From positions 1,078,695 through 1,142,694 of the forward strand of contig JAMKCF010000032.1 in the NCBI GenBank assembly GCA_023634235.1: 64,000 bases of DNA. The letters are read 5' to 3'. The notes beneath the pieces were generated by a model. The model worked only from the letters and a program-made list of their open reading frames with translations. It was not told the DNA's origin and made no database searches. The stretch comes from Pisaster brevispinus. Lineage: Eukaryota; Echinodermata; Asteroidea; Forcipulatida; Asteriidae. The position numbers and the translations under genes were made by a program. Below are positions 45,267 through 57,019 of the stretch, piece after piece. Within the stretch, counting starts at the first letter, position 1, and each line of letters begins with the position of its first letter.

Positions 45267-45924
45267 CCATTGTATGACAAAACCCTTAAAATTTAAAAGA
45301 TATTTGGTGTAGACGTGTGCCTGAAGACTCAGTCAGAAAGACTGAATCTCATTGTAAAAGATAAATCTCATTTAAAGTGTTTAAGAGGACAGACTTCACG
45401 CGCTAGACCATAATCGTAATAGCTATACATCAATTAGAAGAGTGTTACTCACACCATTTGCAGGACGATGACCAGGAAATAATGGTCATGGAAAGCATCC
45501 TTGAATGAGAGTTTCAGATACCGTGTCGAGCAGCCTCGTCTGACAATCGCTGGCTGACAACTTGGTTTTAATGTGTTTGAAATGTATCACCAATCTTATG
45601 AGCAATGTTTTTACCGGTAGCAAGATTGCGTATTATGTACAGTGGAAAACAATTTGAATGTGAAACTCTATGAAATCGTTGTGGATTTAGTTTCTATGTC
45701 GTTGAATTGTTGTGTAGGCAATCTGTAATACACGGTATAGGGAAGCCACAAGCGAGCACCCGCCTGTCCATGTTTTCGAGCTATAAAATAGGGATAATAA
45801 ATTATGTCTTTCCTAGTTCTCACCCCAAAACAGAACGTCTTTCAGAATTGTCTCATCTGGTTTCCACGATCCACGACCACAAAAGCCATGAAACGGTTAT
45901 GGCAATCAAATCAAGGGTATCATG
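45267..45924. other. Gene-free stretch, nothing recognised
   Basis: A 72-codon frame at 45707-45925 has no recognised content. Confidence 0.4.
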
Positions 45925-46030
45925 AAGTTGTACACAATCCCAGAGAAAATGCAAACCATTTTTCACTAAAAGTATGACTTGATGTAATTTCCATATGATG
46001 GCTGTTTGGTGTAAATAACTTAAGATTCAG
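45925..46030 (+). repeat. Family H repeat, diverged copy 5
   Basis: ACACAATCCCAGAGAAAAT, ATTTTTCACT and GGCTGTTTGGTGT follow in the same order as in the 26-kb copy. The hairpin part is absent. Confidence 0.5.
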
Positions 46031-47045
46031 TTCCATTCAATCGATGCAATGTAAAATTTATTTCCGTATACCCACAATAACAATAGACAGAAGCATTGAA
46101 CAAAAAAATAGATTAGTACAATACAAGCAAAGAGATTAAAACTACTCTTCAAAAAAACCCACACACAATAAATTCCACACTCGTGGCAGAGACTTAATAC
46201 AAACGAAGAAATGATAATTGTGACCTTTACTTTAAATTATTGTGATTTATACGTATCACTATACTGTATTTCGGTGAATACCACTGTAGCCAGTATGCAA
46301 GCAAATTCACACGCGATACGTCATTCAACTTGTCAATTACCAAAAAGAAACGCCGCATCCCAACGCCTAAAGGGAAGAACTGTAAAATTCCGAGAGAAAA
46401 AAAGAGAAGAAAAAACACACTGACATCCACAGTTTAGTTGAGAAGTGTTTGCCTACATGGATATTTTATCCAACTCCAGTGTAAGTTTGTTTTTAAAAAA
46501 AGTTTTTAAAAACTAATAAATAACAACAACAGCAACTGCAACAGCAGCAACAAAAAACAAAAACAAAACACACACAAAAACAACACAACAACAACAACAA
46601 AACAACAACAACAACAACAGCTGTTTGGCTGATTTGATAACACAATCATTTGATATTAGAGGAGCAGATTCGTTGAAATTGTGAAGTTCTCAAGATACGA
46701 ACTGCACTGTGACATTGACTTTCAGACTAGGGACTGTCTTTATATGATGGTTATAGGTAACAAAATGTAAATTAATATACATAGCGGTTATCTTGTCTTG
46801 CGCAACAAGGGAAGCACGGTCAGATGGAAACAACATGACATTTTCAATAAACTTACAATCCTATGTCCTAGATTGATTGGTACCGGTACTGAATTACAAT
46901 GCAATCCAAATTTAAATCTTAATTTGATTCTTCTTGTCTGATTAAAGTTTCAAACAACATAACAATGACTGTTACATACAGTACGTTTATGTAGTACACC
47001 ACCGAGTTTTTCTGAAGTACCACAACTCAAACAGAAATTTATTTC
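46031..47045. other. Gene-free stretch with AAC microsatellite
   Basis: An AAC/CA-rich microsatellite lies at 46522-46620. No gene is supported. Confidence 0.45.
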
Positions 47046-47240
47046 ATGTACATGGTGGTACAGCAAACCTTACTAGATTGTATCTCCAACCTGCAAAGTT
47101 TCACATCCTACATGGTGTTACTGCAAATCTTACTAGATTGTATCTCCACCATGCAAAGTTTCAAATCCTACTCATGTACATGGTGTTACCACAAACCTTA
47201 CTTGATTATATCTCCACCGTGCAAAGTTTCAAATCCTACA
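47046..47240 (+). repeat. Three-copy tandem repeat, 62-66 bp unit
   Basis: Units starting TACATGGTG begin near 47049, 47109 and 47178, each with CTTAC(T)AGATT, TATCTCCA and GCAAAGTTTCAAATCCTAC. A 97-codon frame crosses all three units because they are close to a multiple of three. A related monomer lies at about 53390-53440. Confidence 0.85.
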
Positions 47241-49305
47241 TACAATACGTTTGCAAAACAATACTTAGTGCAGATAGATATCGACAACCTAATGGCCGCA
47301 CAAGAAGTAGGTGAGAGTGAAGTAGACATTTTGCACTAAGATGTTTAAACTGCTTACCTCAAAATTCTACTTGGCCACAGCAGCTGAGGCTGTCGATACC
47401 TGATTTCAGTAGTACGCTGTCGCCAGCTCACTTCACCCGGAGAAACTGGCTAAAGGTTCTCTAGTGACACTGAATCAACCTCTCCCGCCAATTTTCTTTT
47501 ACAACGAAACACCTGCTAATCGAATGAAAAACACCACGCGGTGAAACGAGAGATGTCATTGGTTAACTCACACGGCGAAAATGAATATTCACGAGACACG
47601 TTCTTCGCTAATGGAAACTCGTAATCTCATTGAGGGTGTTTCTTGTCAGTACGTAATCCTAGGATCATAGAAGGGAATCGGTTTTTTTTAATCATATGTA
47701 AAAAAAATGGATACACAAAAAGGCAAAATTCATCACTGTAAATATTGCCATTGTCCAATAAAGGTGACAGTCTTCAATCAATAGATTAAGTTTACTCTAC
47801 AGTTTGTAAACCCCCTCGCAACTGAGGAGAATTATCAGAAAGAGCTGAGCATCGTTCCCCGAGGAACTTCTTGTCATTTACACGACTACATTGACGACCC
47901 CACATCGACTCAGTGTCGACTCAAGCCTCGGCTTGTTTGAACAGCCTCCTTGCTCTCTCCATTCTACTGTACTATGTCTTTCATTATCACTATCAATAGG
48001 TTAGGTTCACTCCTGCTTGTATTTTGTACCTAGTTACTATTATTATTGTTATTTTAAAAGAAATTGACCAATGATTCTGCCTTTTTACTATTGTGAACAC
48101 GGAAATAAATGTTTTATTGTTATAAATGTAGCGAGCGGACCAGAGATCGTGTTTAACAGGGAAACAAATCATTACTTAATGAAATCCGTCATCGATAAAC
48201 AAGGAACACCAGTCCTGTGATGACAAATCAATTCCAGATGTTTCGCTTGATCATCCGAGAGATGGCGGAGAAAACATACTCCTCAAAAACAAACGATTGT
48301 ACAGTTTGTGTTAACTTTCCTTTAACGTTTTTCTTGTATAATTTTACGTATACTTTGAAATTGTATTAAGAAAAGTAAACAATACAAAGACAATTAGTCA
48401 AACCAACAAACTAACAACCACCACTATACCACAACTGCACAACAACAACATCAGCATCGCAGAACACACTGTAATACGATCAGCAGGTGAAAGAGAAACA
48501 TGCAACAAGTTTGTATCAAGTCTTCCTCCGTACATGTATTTTCTTTCCTCCATGCTCCGTATAACCATAGAGAAAGGTCTTTCTCTATGGTATAACTGCG
48601 AGTCTCGCGACAGGGTATCAGCAACAATAGTGGGACATCCCTGGGATGTATCAACACTCATAATGCCACTAGGGCTCTGACATCCTACATATCCCAAAAG
48701 ATATAGTGGAGAGAGAGAAAAAACGACGTCAGCTGCGTCGTGTTGTTATACTGTATCTTGTTGCCGTTGTTTCTGCTGCTAAAACACCTACCGTTAACCC
48801 TACCGCTTCAACCTTCCTTACAAAACGTCTTCAATCGCAATTCATACAAAAACAGTTCAGGCTCATGTTGGTCGAGAGCTCTAACATTAATCAAGGGAAG
48901 AGACAACAACAACCCTCTTTCTTGGTTCAGTCATTCCGGGTTTGGAATAAATCCTTGTTGATCCTCCTCACATTGTTGATCTGAAGAGCTTATACTTGTT
49001 TGTGTGTTTTTGCACGCGACATTTCTTGGTGAAACGTCACGACGACTTTTGATACTCCTTTGCAAATCCTGTACCGGTGGTTTATTGGGTTTGGTTATGA
49101 TGTTTCGAGGCAGAGGCAAATCCAGGGGTTTGTTGATGTTTTTTAGAAGATCTTTTTATCAAAATAGAGAAGACGGTTGTTAAAATGTTATGTAGTTTTG
49201 TTTTATTGATTTGTCTTTGGGGGGGGGGGTCTTTTTATTTTACCTTCTAGAACTGTTTTTATATCCATTCGTTGAAGAAAATATAAGTAATCATCTCCAC
49301 GCCGC
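47241..49305. other. Gene-free stretch
   Basis: A 92-codon frame at 48706-48984 (+) begins with basic residues and a hydrophobic segment (VVILYLVAVVSAA) that could mimic a signal peptide, but nothing else supports it. A G11 run lies at 49219-49229. A 99-codon minus frame at 48398-48697 is not recognised. Confidence 0.35.
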
Positions 49306-49382
49306 AAAACAAGCAACCAAACATCCCAACAAACAAACAAACAAACAAACAAACAAGCAAACAAACACCCACCAACAAACAC
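49306..49382 (-). repeat. CAAA/CATCCC/CACCC compound microsatellite
   Basis: CATCCCAACAAACAAACAAA through further CAAA units to AAACACCCACCAACAAACAC. It is the minus form of the TTTG/GGGGTGTT family. Confidence 0.9.
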
Positions 49383-50344
49383 ATAATTTCAATTGCCCCT
49401 TCCAAAAGTAAATTGGAGTAAGTTCTTAGATTGTCTGGATATTTTTTTTTGTATCCGTTACATCGTACGTTATTTTGTTGTTATTATTATTGTCATTATT
49501 ATAATTGTTATTATTTAGGTTAATGCTCCCATGAATGAATTTCATTGTATCCGTACGTCAATCTCTATGTAGGTCAGTTGCACCTTGTACGGCTTGTACT
49601 TGTCAGGCCAATTCTTCAAAATGTCCAGGTACATTTCCAGGAGTTTCTCCACAACAACTACGTCATTCCGCACGGACAAAAGCCCGTGAAAAATGGAACA
49701 TCTGCCGCGAGATATGTTTCCTGTAAACTGAGAGATCTTTAACATTCTGTAACGTCTGTATAGGGTCATGCAAACACGTCAACAGTAATTAATAATCAAC
49801 GATGAAACAACCGTTGAGCATGTCTGGACATTTTTAGTTTCCTTCAAACTTGTGATAAACGGGAGGCGTCTTGTTTCGATTAACACAGCATTGTCTAAAC
49901 TGGTTTGATGGTAAATTATGAATATACATCCACTGCTAATGTCGGAGTTGAGTTTGTACGTACATCGCGGGAGGATTTTGGAATGTCTCCAGTGGTGTGG
50001 GGAGAGTGTACGAACAGCGTGGTGGTGCGGATTGCCCACGCGAGATTTACGCCGTGGGTGAGAACCAGGGGATGGTTTGTGTTGGAAAGAGAGACGAGCC
50101 AGTCCTGTCGGTCCTTTATAATGTCGGTCCCGTCGGGATAGACTTGTCTTTTGCTACGTCACAGCCGCGAGTTTTATCAACCTTGGATGGCAAAAGTACA
50201 GGCGGAATCCGTCGTTAAAAAAAAACAACAACAACACTTTATCACTTCAACAATGCTTTAAAATGAAAATAGAAAGATTTTGATTTATTATGAAAAATAC
50301 TTTGAGTTTGAATTGGATTTTGTGAATATGAAAATGGAATATTT
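49383..50344. other. Gene-free stretch with one unexplained frame
   Basis: A 73-codon frame at 49997-50218 (+) contains DEPVLSVLYNVGPVGIDLSF, which faintly recalls the DE..L...NVGPV.VAID stretch of papain-like cysteine proteases. No acceptor or donor, active-site Cys or His exon was found. I do not call a gene. Confidence 0.25.
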
Positions 50345-50960
50345 TTTCATAGAGTTGAGGAGTACACCTCTAATGGCGAGGTCATTCCTCCATAAAGTTT
50401 ATATGTTATTGCTCCAAGGAGAAGCACCTATAATAAAGTGAGGAACTATTGGTGAGGTTATTCCTTCATGAGGTTTTATATCCATGTATCTAAGGAGGGC
50501 AAGTAAGGAGAGATATCCCTGAGGTTAGAAATTGAATGTACCTCTAAGGGTGGGTACTGAGAGGGATTGTAAGGGATTTGTGAAAGAATACACCCACCTC
50601 GAAAGTTGGTGAGTTTATTCATTCATAAGGTTTTATATTAATATTTCTAATGAGAGGCACACAACCAATTGAGGAGATATATTACTAAGCTTAGAGACTG
50701 AGTGTACCTCTAAGGTTGGGTACTAAGGGATTGTAAGGGATTTGGGAAGGAGTACACCTCGAAAGTTGGTGAGGTTATCCCTTCATAAGTTTTTATATTG
50801 CTACCTCTAATGAGAGGCACAAGCAAGCGAGGAGTTTTATGAGGTTATAGATTGAATGTACCTCTAGGGGTGGGTACTACGAGGTGTAAGAGATTCGGGA
50901 AGGACTACACCTCGAAAGTTGAGGCGAGGTTATCCCTTTATGTCGATTGCTCCTAGGAGG
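50345..50960 (+). repeat. Large-unit tandem repeat, four diverged copies
   Basis: Units begin with GAGTACACCTC or a variant near 50360, 50585, 50751 and 50903, giving spacings of about 225, 166 and 152 bp. Each carries GTTGGTGAGGTTAT-, TCATAAGGTTTTATATT-, GAATGTACCTCTAAGG- and GGATTGTAAGGGATT-like words. No coding function is seen. Confidence 0.85.
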
Positions 50961-52559
50961 AGCACGCCAAGGAAGTCCACTGTCGGCTGCTGCTCTCTGG
51001 AAAGTCATCCTTTAAACATTCGGGCTTCTTATTCTGTTGTAACTCTAAGGAGTACTCTTGTTTCCGAATGCTTAATGCTTAATGTTTGTATTTTGTTGTT
51101 TTACTATTCCTCGTGCAATATATTTTGCACTTTAGTCATATTTGGAAAAAGCGCAATATATGCCTTATCATGCAATAGTGTTTAATCAAACACGCTTGTT
51201 TGGAGAATCGAGTTCCCACCACCCATCAAAAGTGAAACTCATTAAACAACTGTCAGAGTCAGTTTACAACTCGGGCGAGTGAATTTATCCAGAGATTTCC
51301 CGCGTTGCTCGATCCCGAACAAAATCATTGGAACTCGCGTCTAGTCGTTAATTTACTGCTTGTAAAAAGTATTTGTTGTTCCTCATCGACACATATTTTA
51401 ATCAAAAGTATCGTGGCTGTAAAGAATGCTTTAAAGAAAAAAAGGGGGATTTAAAAAATAAAAGTTTGTTCTAGAAGTACAGCTATGGGTCAGGGAAGTA
51501 GTGTAGGCTACCGTAGTACCCCACGTCTAGTAAATTTCCATGTTACAAAGCATGGTTCCATTTAGTATTCTGTGACATACTCAGCAAACACATTTCAACA
51601 ATAATTTGAAGAGAAGTTGTGTTTGGACAGAATCCCCTCAGCTTGGAGGTGTCTCGATACTTGCCTAAAAGTGCAGCGGTGCTCGGGTAAATATCGGTGA
51701 TTGCCGGTCGCTACGGCAACGCATCCCAAACGACTGCGAAGATAACTGAGACAACACACCAAAGGGAAAACGTTGGCGCCGAGGCAGGCGTTTCTGTCTC
51801 ATTAACATATTAAGCATCGTTTGTACGCGCGCCCTTGGTACGTCTGAAGTTAACGATATTCCAGGTAAAAGTCTATTTTTACTCTTATAGATGTTTTTTC
51901 TTTGTTTCTTTGTTTCTTTGTTTGTTTATTTCTTTGTTTCTTTGTCCGTTTTGGTTATTTTTCTGTTGTTGTTTATTGCAAAATGGTTTTGTTGTTGTTT
52001 GGGTGTTCATTTATGTATTTATTTAATTTTGTTTTATTTATGTACTTTTTTGACACGGGCTAAACTGCAAGACTCTAAGTAAACCCGGTCAAACAGCTTT
52101 GTTTGCCTTGGCAAGATTGCGGGATTTAGACCCGACGTTGAGATCGGTCGTGAACCCCAGAACACAAAATCGCCGATGGGGAACAGATGTGATGTGGATG
52201 CGCTAGGGACAATTTCATTCCAGTCACTTGGTATGGTATAACATGCATCGGGGGTGGGGGTGTTTTCCAACGTGAGTGTGAATGCGAGGTCCGCTTGTGA
52301 GGTATGCTGCAACATAATGATTGATAACGTCCCTCAGTCAATCTTGGATTTGAAATCACCAAAAAAGAACAATAAAGCTATTATTCTTATAACGAAGGAG
52401 TCCCACTCTAGCACTGCTAACTTGCGACGTGGCATACACAGTCACAGTTACAAGTATACCCACCACACCCCTATTTCCGAGCCATCCAAACAAAAATAGA
52501 CTGAGCACGTTATCGCGCGCGTGCAGTGGTCTCTAAATGCTCACACTGATTACCGGTAC
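50961..52559. other. Gene-free stretch
   Basis: TTTCTTTG-type low complexity at 51895-51945 produces hydrophobic frames. A 93-codon minus frame at 52034-52315 is unrecognised. No supported gene. Confidence 0.4.
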
Positions 52560-52639
52560 TTCCAATCACAAAATTGATTATACATTTTCTTACCGTCACC
52601 CTAAAGAGATTTTTCCCTCTTAAACAAGTTTTTCAATTA

Positions 52640-52710
52640 GCATTTCAAAATCCCCAACATCGTCTGTTGTTTCGGTTGCCGCGATCGAAAAAAGCACGTA
52701 CATGCACGTT
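52640..52710 (+). repeat. Family H repeat, copy 6, left part
   Basis: TTGTTTCGGTTGCCGCGATCGAAAAAAGCACG gives the family hairpin. The copy is interrupted at about 52711 by a SINE and appears to resume near 53041. Confidence 0.6.
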
Positions 52711-53040
52711 GCGTGTCATGGCTGGGCTAAAGCACTGGTCTTTCTGATCAGCAGGGTGTGGGTTCGATTCCCGGTTGTGGCACTTGTTTTCTCGAGCAAG
52801 ATACTTTACAATTAGTGCATTTGTTCTTTGGATAGGACATTAAACTGTAGGTCCCATGTACAAGGATTGTGCACGTAAAAGAACCTGAACACATATCGTT
52901 GAAGAGTAGGGGTTGGTCCCAGTGTTTCTGGTTCACATAGCAAGCATCCTTGTGTACAGGTTTCCTCAGGCTTGCGAGCTACAGTGATGAAGTTCACTTA
53001 TGAGGCATCCTTGGTTTCATTACCACGATAATAATGGTAA
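52711..53040 (+). mobile_element. SINE family B, near full length, nested in family H
   Basis: A tRNA-like head includes the B-box GGTTCGATTCC (about 52760). The body carries GAGCAAGATACTTTACA, GGACATTAAACTGTAGGTCC, GTGCACGTAAAAGAACCTG and GGGTTGGTCCCAGTGTTTCT, and the 3' end reads GAGGCATCCTTGGTTTCATT. A reverse-oriented copy is at 63805-64000 and a 5' fragment at 2338-2480. Minus-strand frames of 61-62 codons inside are artefacts. Confidence 0.8.
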
Positions 53041-53170
53041 TATTAACGTGCTCAAAATCATCAAAATTTGTTTTCCATTATAACAAAGCAAAGTGATCAC
53101 TTAGTCTGATTAAATGTCCATAGTTTGGCTGTTTGGTGCTGTTAATTGAACGAGATTGTGAACATGGACA
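53041..53170 (+). repeat. Family H repeat, copy 6, right part
   Basis: It resumes with AACGTGCTCAAAATCATC and continues to TTTGGCTGTTTGGTGCTGTT, matching the right part of the 26-kb and 45.9-kb copies. Confidence 0.5.
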
Positions 53171-53270
53171 CACTCTCTCTCAAGCCGGTGATTTGGCATT
53201 CAGTTTATCATTGAACACTTAAAAAAACAAGTTTTCTACACTCGGCGCATCGTGAAATAATCCACCGAAC

Positions 53271-53345
53271 TTGTGTAGCCAGCAGCACCAGGGTTCTGCT
53301 TTCTCATGAAGACGATCAGAGCATACTGATCGAAACGTCGAGTCG
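53271..53345 (+). mobile_element. CTGAAGA...AAACGTCG repeat, copy with perfect stem
   Basis: ATGAAGA is followed by CGATCAG, a short loop, CTGATCG and AAACGTCG (53306-53340). The 7-bp stem is perfect. No histone-like stem-loop follows in this copy. Confidence 0.6.
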
Positions 53346-53860
53346 TTAAACCATCACATGTCCAAAGAGAAAGTTCGTGTACATCAGATGCCGCAAACCC
53401 TACCCCTACCTTTCAAAGATTCAAATCCTACACCGTTAGCTTCACTAAGGTTGGCCTGACAAACATTCTGGGATTTACAATAAACTGAGGGGCCTACCGG
53501 AGCTCTTTAACGTAGCGGTAAGAGTCTCCCCTTTAGGGGGTGCGGTAACATAGACGTTTATTGAGCTCATGTGATCCTGCGATGTCCGTAAAACAGTGAC
53601 GTTTAGGCCCATTGTAATTTACTCGTTTAATTTCAATGAAGTTGCCGAGAAGGATCCTTGTAAATTATTACTCCGCGATAGATGGTTTCAGTATTGAGCA
53701 CCTGACAACATTATTTTCTCCTGTTAAAGAAGGGCTCTAATAAGATCAAATCAGTTTGTGATGAACTAAAACAAGTCCCTGTGCAAAATAGTACAAAACC
53801 CATGTATTTGAAATGTGACGCGTCATTTCATCTTTTTGGATGACTGTAAACAAATTTCGC
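53346..53860. other. Gene-free stretch with a repeat monomer
   Basis: CCTTTCAAAGATTCAAATCC at about 53412 resembles one unit of the 47-kb tandem repeat. Nothing else is supported. Confidence 0.4.
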
Positions 53861-53927
53861 ACCCCACCCCAAACAAACAAACAAACAAACACCCCGACAC
53901 CCCAACAAACAAACAAACAAACAAACA
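53861..53927 (-). repeat. CAAA/CACCCC compound microsatellite
   Basis: CACCCCACCCCAAACAAACA, then ACACCCCGACACCCCAACAA and further CAAA units: the minus form of the TTTG/GGGGTGTT array at 28.9 kb. Confidence 0.95.
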
Positions 53928-55109
53928 TTTTAATCACCAAACGGTAAAGGTTCGGTACTCGACTTCAAGCCAATGAGTTAAGCATATCACTGTTTGCATA
54001 CAAAAATTAATGTTCTCTCTTCCCATGTTTGTGTTTGGCTGTTTGTTTGTTTTTCTTCTTATTCTTCTTCTTTTTCTTAATTTTGTTCTGCTTCTTCTCC
54101 TTCCACCTCGTATATTATCATAACAACAAGTAATGCAACTTAATGAGATCTAGGGAGAAGTATATTGGGAATCAATAATCCAATAAATTCCAAAAAGAAA
54201 GTGCAGAGATAAAAACTAACCCTTCTCTAATGTACAAAAGAAGACGGTTTGGGAAATGATCTTTTTATGCATTTGCTCGTAGTCCGGGCGCTTCCTGCTG
54301 TTATAAAAAACCAATCGGAATAATTGACAGTGTCCTCCGAGATTCACACAAACCCACAGCTTTGTTGCATGCACTGTGTGGACATTCCTTTGTTCTGTGC
54401 ACTTAACAAAAAAACATACTCTTCATCACTGTAAAATAAAAACACGTGTGGACGTGAGTAAGTCCACATAGTGTGTCAAGTACCTACATAGTTTGGACTT
54501 CATTTGTTCTCCGTGCCACAATGTATTGCTTTAAACATACCCGCATCACACGCAGTCCGAGGGTCCCCGGATTTAACCCCCAAAACGATAGAAATTGAAG
54601 ACGGATTTTTGTCACTTATTTTCACACGGAAATTCCTTAGAGACTTCTAGACTGATTTGTCGAAGTTCAATATCGAAAGAGAATGTTTACCCGTGGCCGT
54701 GTATACATAGTTGTAAAAAGGGTATACTTCGTTGTGAGTAAAACAAATTTATCTGACAATGTCAACACTTTCTGTTAAGCCACGAGTGTAATTTTATTTT
54801 ACTTTTTTTTTCAAATAAAAATGACCCTGATGCCCTTTCGCATATTTCCCCAGGTGAAAATCGACTGCACGAGTTGTTTGTATCAACTACACTAGAACGC
54901 GGCATTTGGGGGGTAAAACTTCCCCCGGACAAGATTGTCTAAGCTAGCCTCAATAATCTTGGGGGGGGGGGGGTCGTAGACATCTTATGGTTTTATTCAA
55001 AAGAATTTAAATTAAAATTGGCGATGTTTCGAATGATGTACTTTAAAGGTCTGCGTAGATTGCAGTAGATGGCACAAGTTTGCGTCAGTGCTACTGGGAT
55101 CATTCTGAC
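53928..55109. other. Gene-free stretch
   Basis: TTC-rich low complexity at about 54045-54105 and a G13 run at 54961-54973. No gene. Confidence 0.4.
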
Positions 55110-55665
55110 TTATGGAGTCCTGGAAGCGCCATCCGACTTGTTGATATCTAATATATTCAAGCTATAATGAAGACAGTCAGAAACTTACAAAAGTGTGTTT
55201 TAGTTGTTAATGCACTTAACATGTCCACCGGCTCGAAGAGGCTCTTGCCTGAGACCAGACACCCCGGGGAGAATCTATGGATCGGAGCTCCGCTGATGCC
55301 GGTCTGATCAGCTGCTTCTCTTGGGTGTTCCGGTCTTGACCATTTATAGGGAGGGCGTCTTGCAGAAAAACAAGCTGTTCAACAAAAGGTTAATAAAAAG
55401 GGATATCGAAATCTTAAGAGAAACACATGTCACCAAGATAGTAAACATTTCGGAATACTAATCAACCAGAATGAGGAGAATGATGTTGACCCTCAGAAAT
55501 AAGTTCTTGCAGGTTAACGAAATCATTTATTCGGTATAATAGGGGGACAATTTTTTTTCTGTCGTGCTTGTTTCAAGATCTCGTCATCCTCATAAGCCGC
55601 CATCCATCCCGAAATAATTATCTCAGGATGTCAATGAGTCGGATGGCACTTCCAGACCTCCGTAG
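55110..55665. mobile_element. Inverted-repeat element, about 45-bp arms
   Basis: GGAGTCCTGGAAGCGCCATC with CGACTTGTTGATATC (55116-55150) is matched by the reverse complement of 55618-55665 (GGAGGTCTGGAAGTGCCATC with CGACTCATTGACATC). The intervening 0.47 kb has no coding capacity. It could be a fold-back transposon or two independent inverted copies of one repeat. Confidence 0.6.
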
Positions 55666-57019
55666 AGAGTCACTGTTCGGCATGATGTAGAGTCTTAACG
55701 TTTTTCTCACAAACACCACCCGAAAAAAAATGTTAAAACCCTCATCATTATAAAACTGGGAAATAACAACAAAAACCCTATCATAGCCTTAAACGAGGTA
55801 ATTGAAGAAAAATACATAAAACTAATATTTTTCATAATAATGTTAAGTATCAACATCAAACAAGAAATTAGAAAGCTGTCTAAAAGCTCGTAGTAGTGGA
55901 GTATTATTCCTTTTTGAGGCATTTTTGTACAACTTTAACAAATGCAAATCAACTGTAAAATTTTTGTTAAACTGATTTCGAAGTACATGTACAACTTGGA
56001 CGATTAAGACATGACGAAAAATGCAGAATGAAAACAAAATGCTCACACCGTCATGTCCTACGTGTAGATTTGTTTCTCTATTGGTACATTGATACGGAGG
56101 TCGGTCGTGCAATTTTTTAAAGATTATCAATCGTCCAATTTAGTGTAAGACTCGACGCAGTTTCAGCTGGAATATAACATAGCTTAGTTTAATATAAAAT
56201 GAACCTCATTTTGACGCTTCTGTACACAGTATATTGGCACACGCTGTACCAGCCAAAATGGTAACCACATTAACTTCCCATGTTTTGTGCCTCAAGCACG
56301 GTAATAAGTAAGGCTTTATCTTGCTGTAAATAGAGCTTTAAAATGATGCCCAGACCTCAGTTTTGTCAGTTGCATTACAATCAAATCAAGCGATGCAATT
56401 TTAAAACACGTTGCCTCAGTCCCCAAGACGCAGCTATAATAGGCGCATCCGGAATCGCTGTATAGTGCCCGGCCGGTTCACAGCTTTGTGCCACAAGGGG
56501 GAGCATACAGTTTCAATTATTGGCTAAAACTTGTTTACTTCGTTTTTTTATCAGAAATGGTACAGTATTGCTTACCAACGCAACGAAAACAAGTTGACGA
56601 ATTTGGGGTGAGACACGTTCCGTCCGAGAAATAGGGTGTCCGTTAATATCTCCAATAAAAAAAGGAACATTTTTTGAAGCCCAGTAGAGTTATTATTGAG
56701 AAATTTGAGTAAAATACTTACTTGAAGGAATGTAGTCTTTCAAAACAAAAAGTGCATTTTTTTCCTTCTGTAGTTGAAGAGTTAAATGTTTCTTCAAGCG
56801 CTTCTGTTTAATTATAAAAGTTGTATAAATCGGTGGAAGTTGTTGTTGCTTTTTTTTTATAGGTACAACAGTTCGCAGACTTTCTGCTAGGGTTTATAGG
56901 TGACATAGTTTGCATATACAAACTTATATTTTAGTTTTTAAATACTAAGCATTTTAAGTAGGCTATACATGTAGGCCTATATCACGTTAAAGGCAGAGTA
57001 TCAAAACTCAATTCTCAGA
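55666..57019. other. Gene-free stretch with a CTCF-like site
   Basis: CCACAAGGGGGAGC at 56491-56504 (+) resembles the CTCF core. A 95-codon minus frame at 55843-56130 is unrecognised. Otherwise AT-rich. Confidence 0.35.

Noticed and set aside
48706..48984. 92-codon frame with signal-peptide-like start as a secreted peptide
   Set aside because: A second, different frame over the same bases looks equally signal-like, so the hydrophobicity comes from T-rich composition; no cleavage-site context, cysteine pattern or splice evidence.
52748..52997. Minus-strand frames of 61-62 codons
   Set aside because: They lie wholly inside SINE family B; similar translations would come from any copy.
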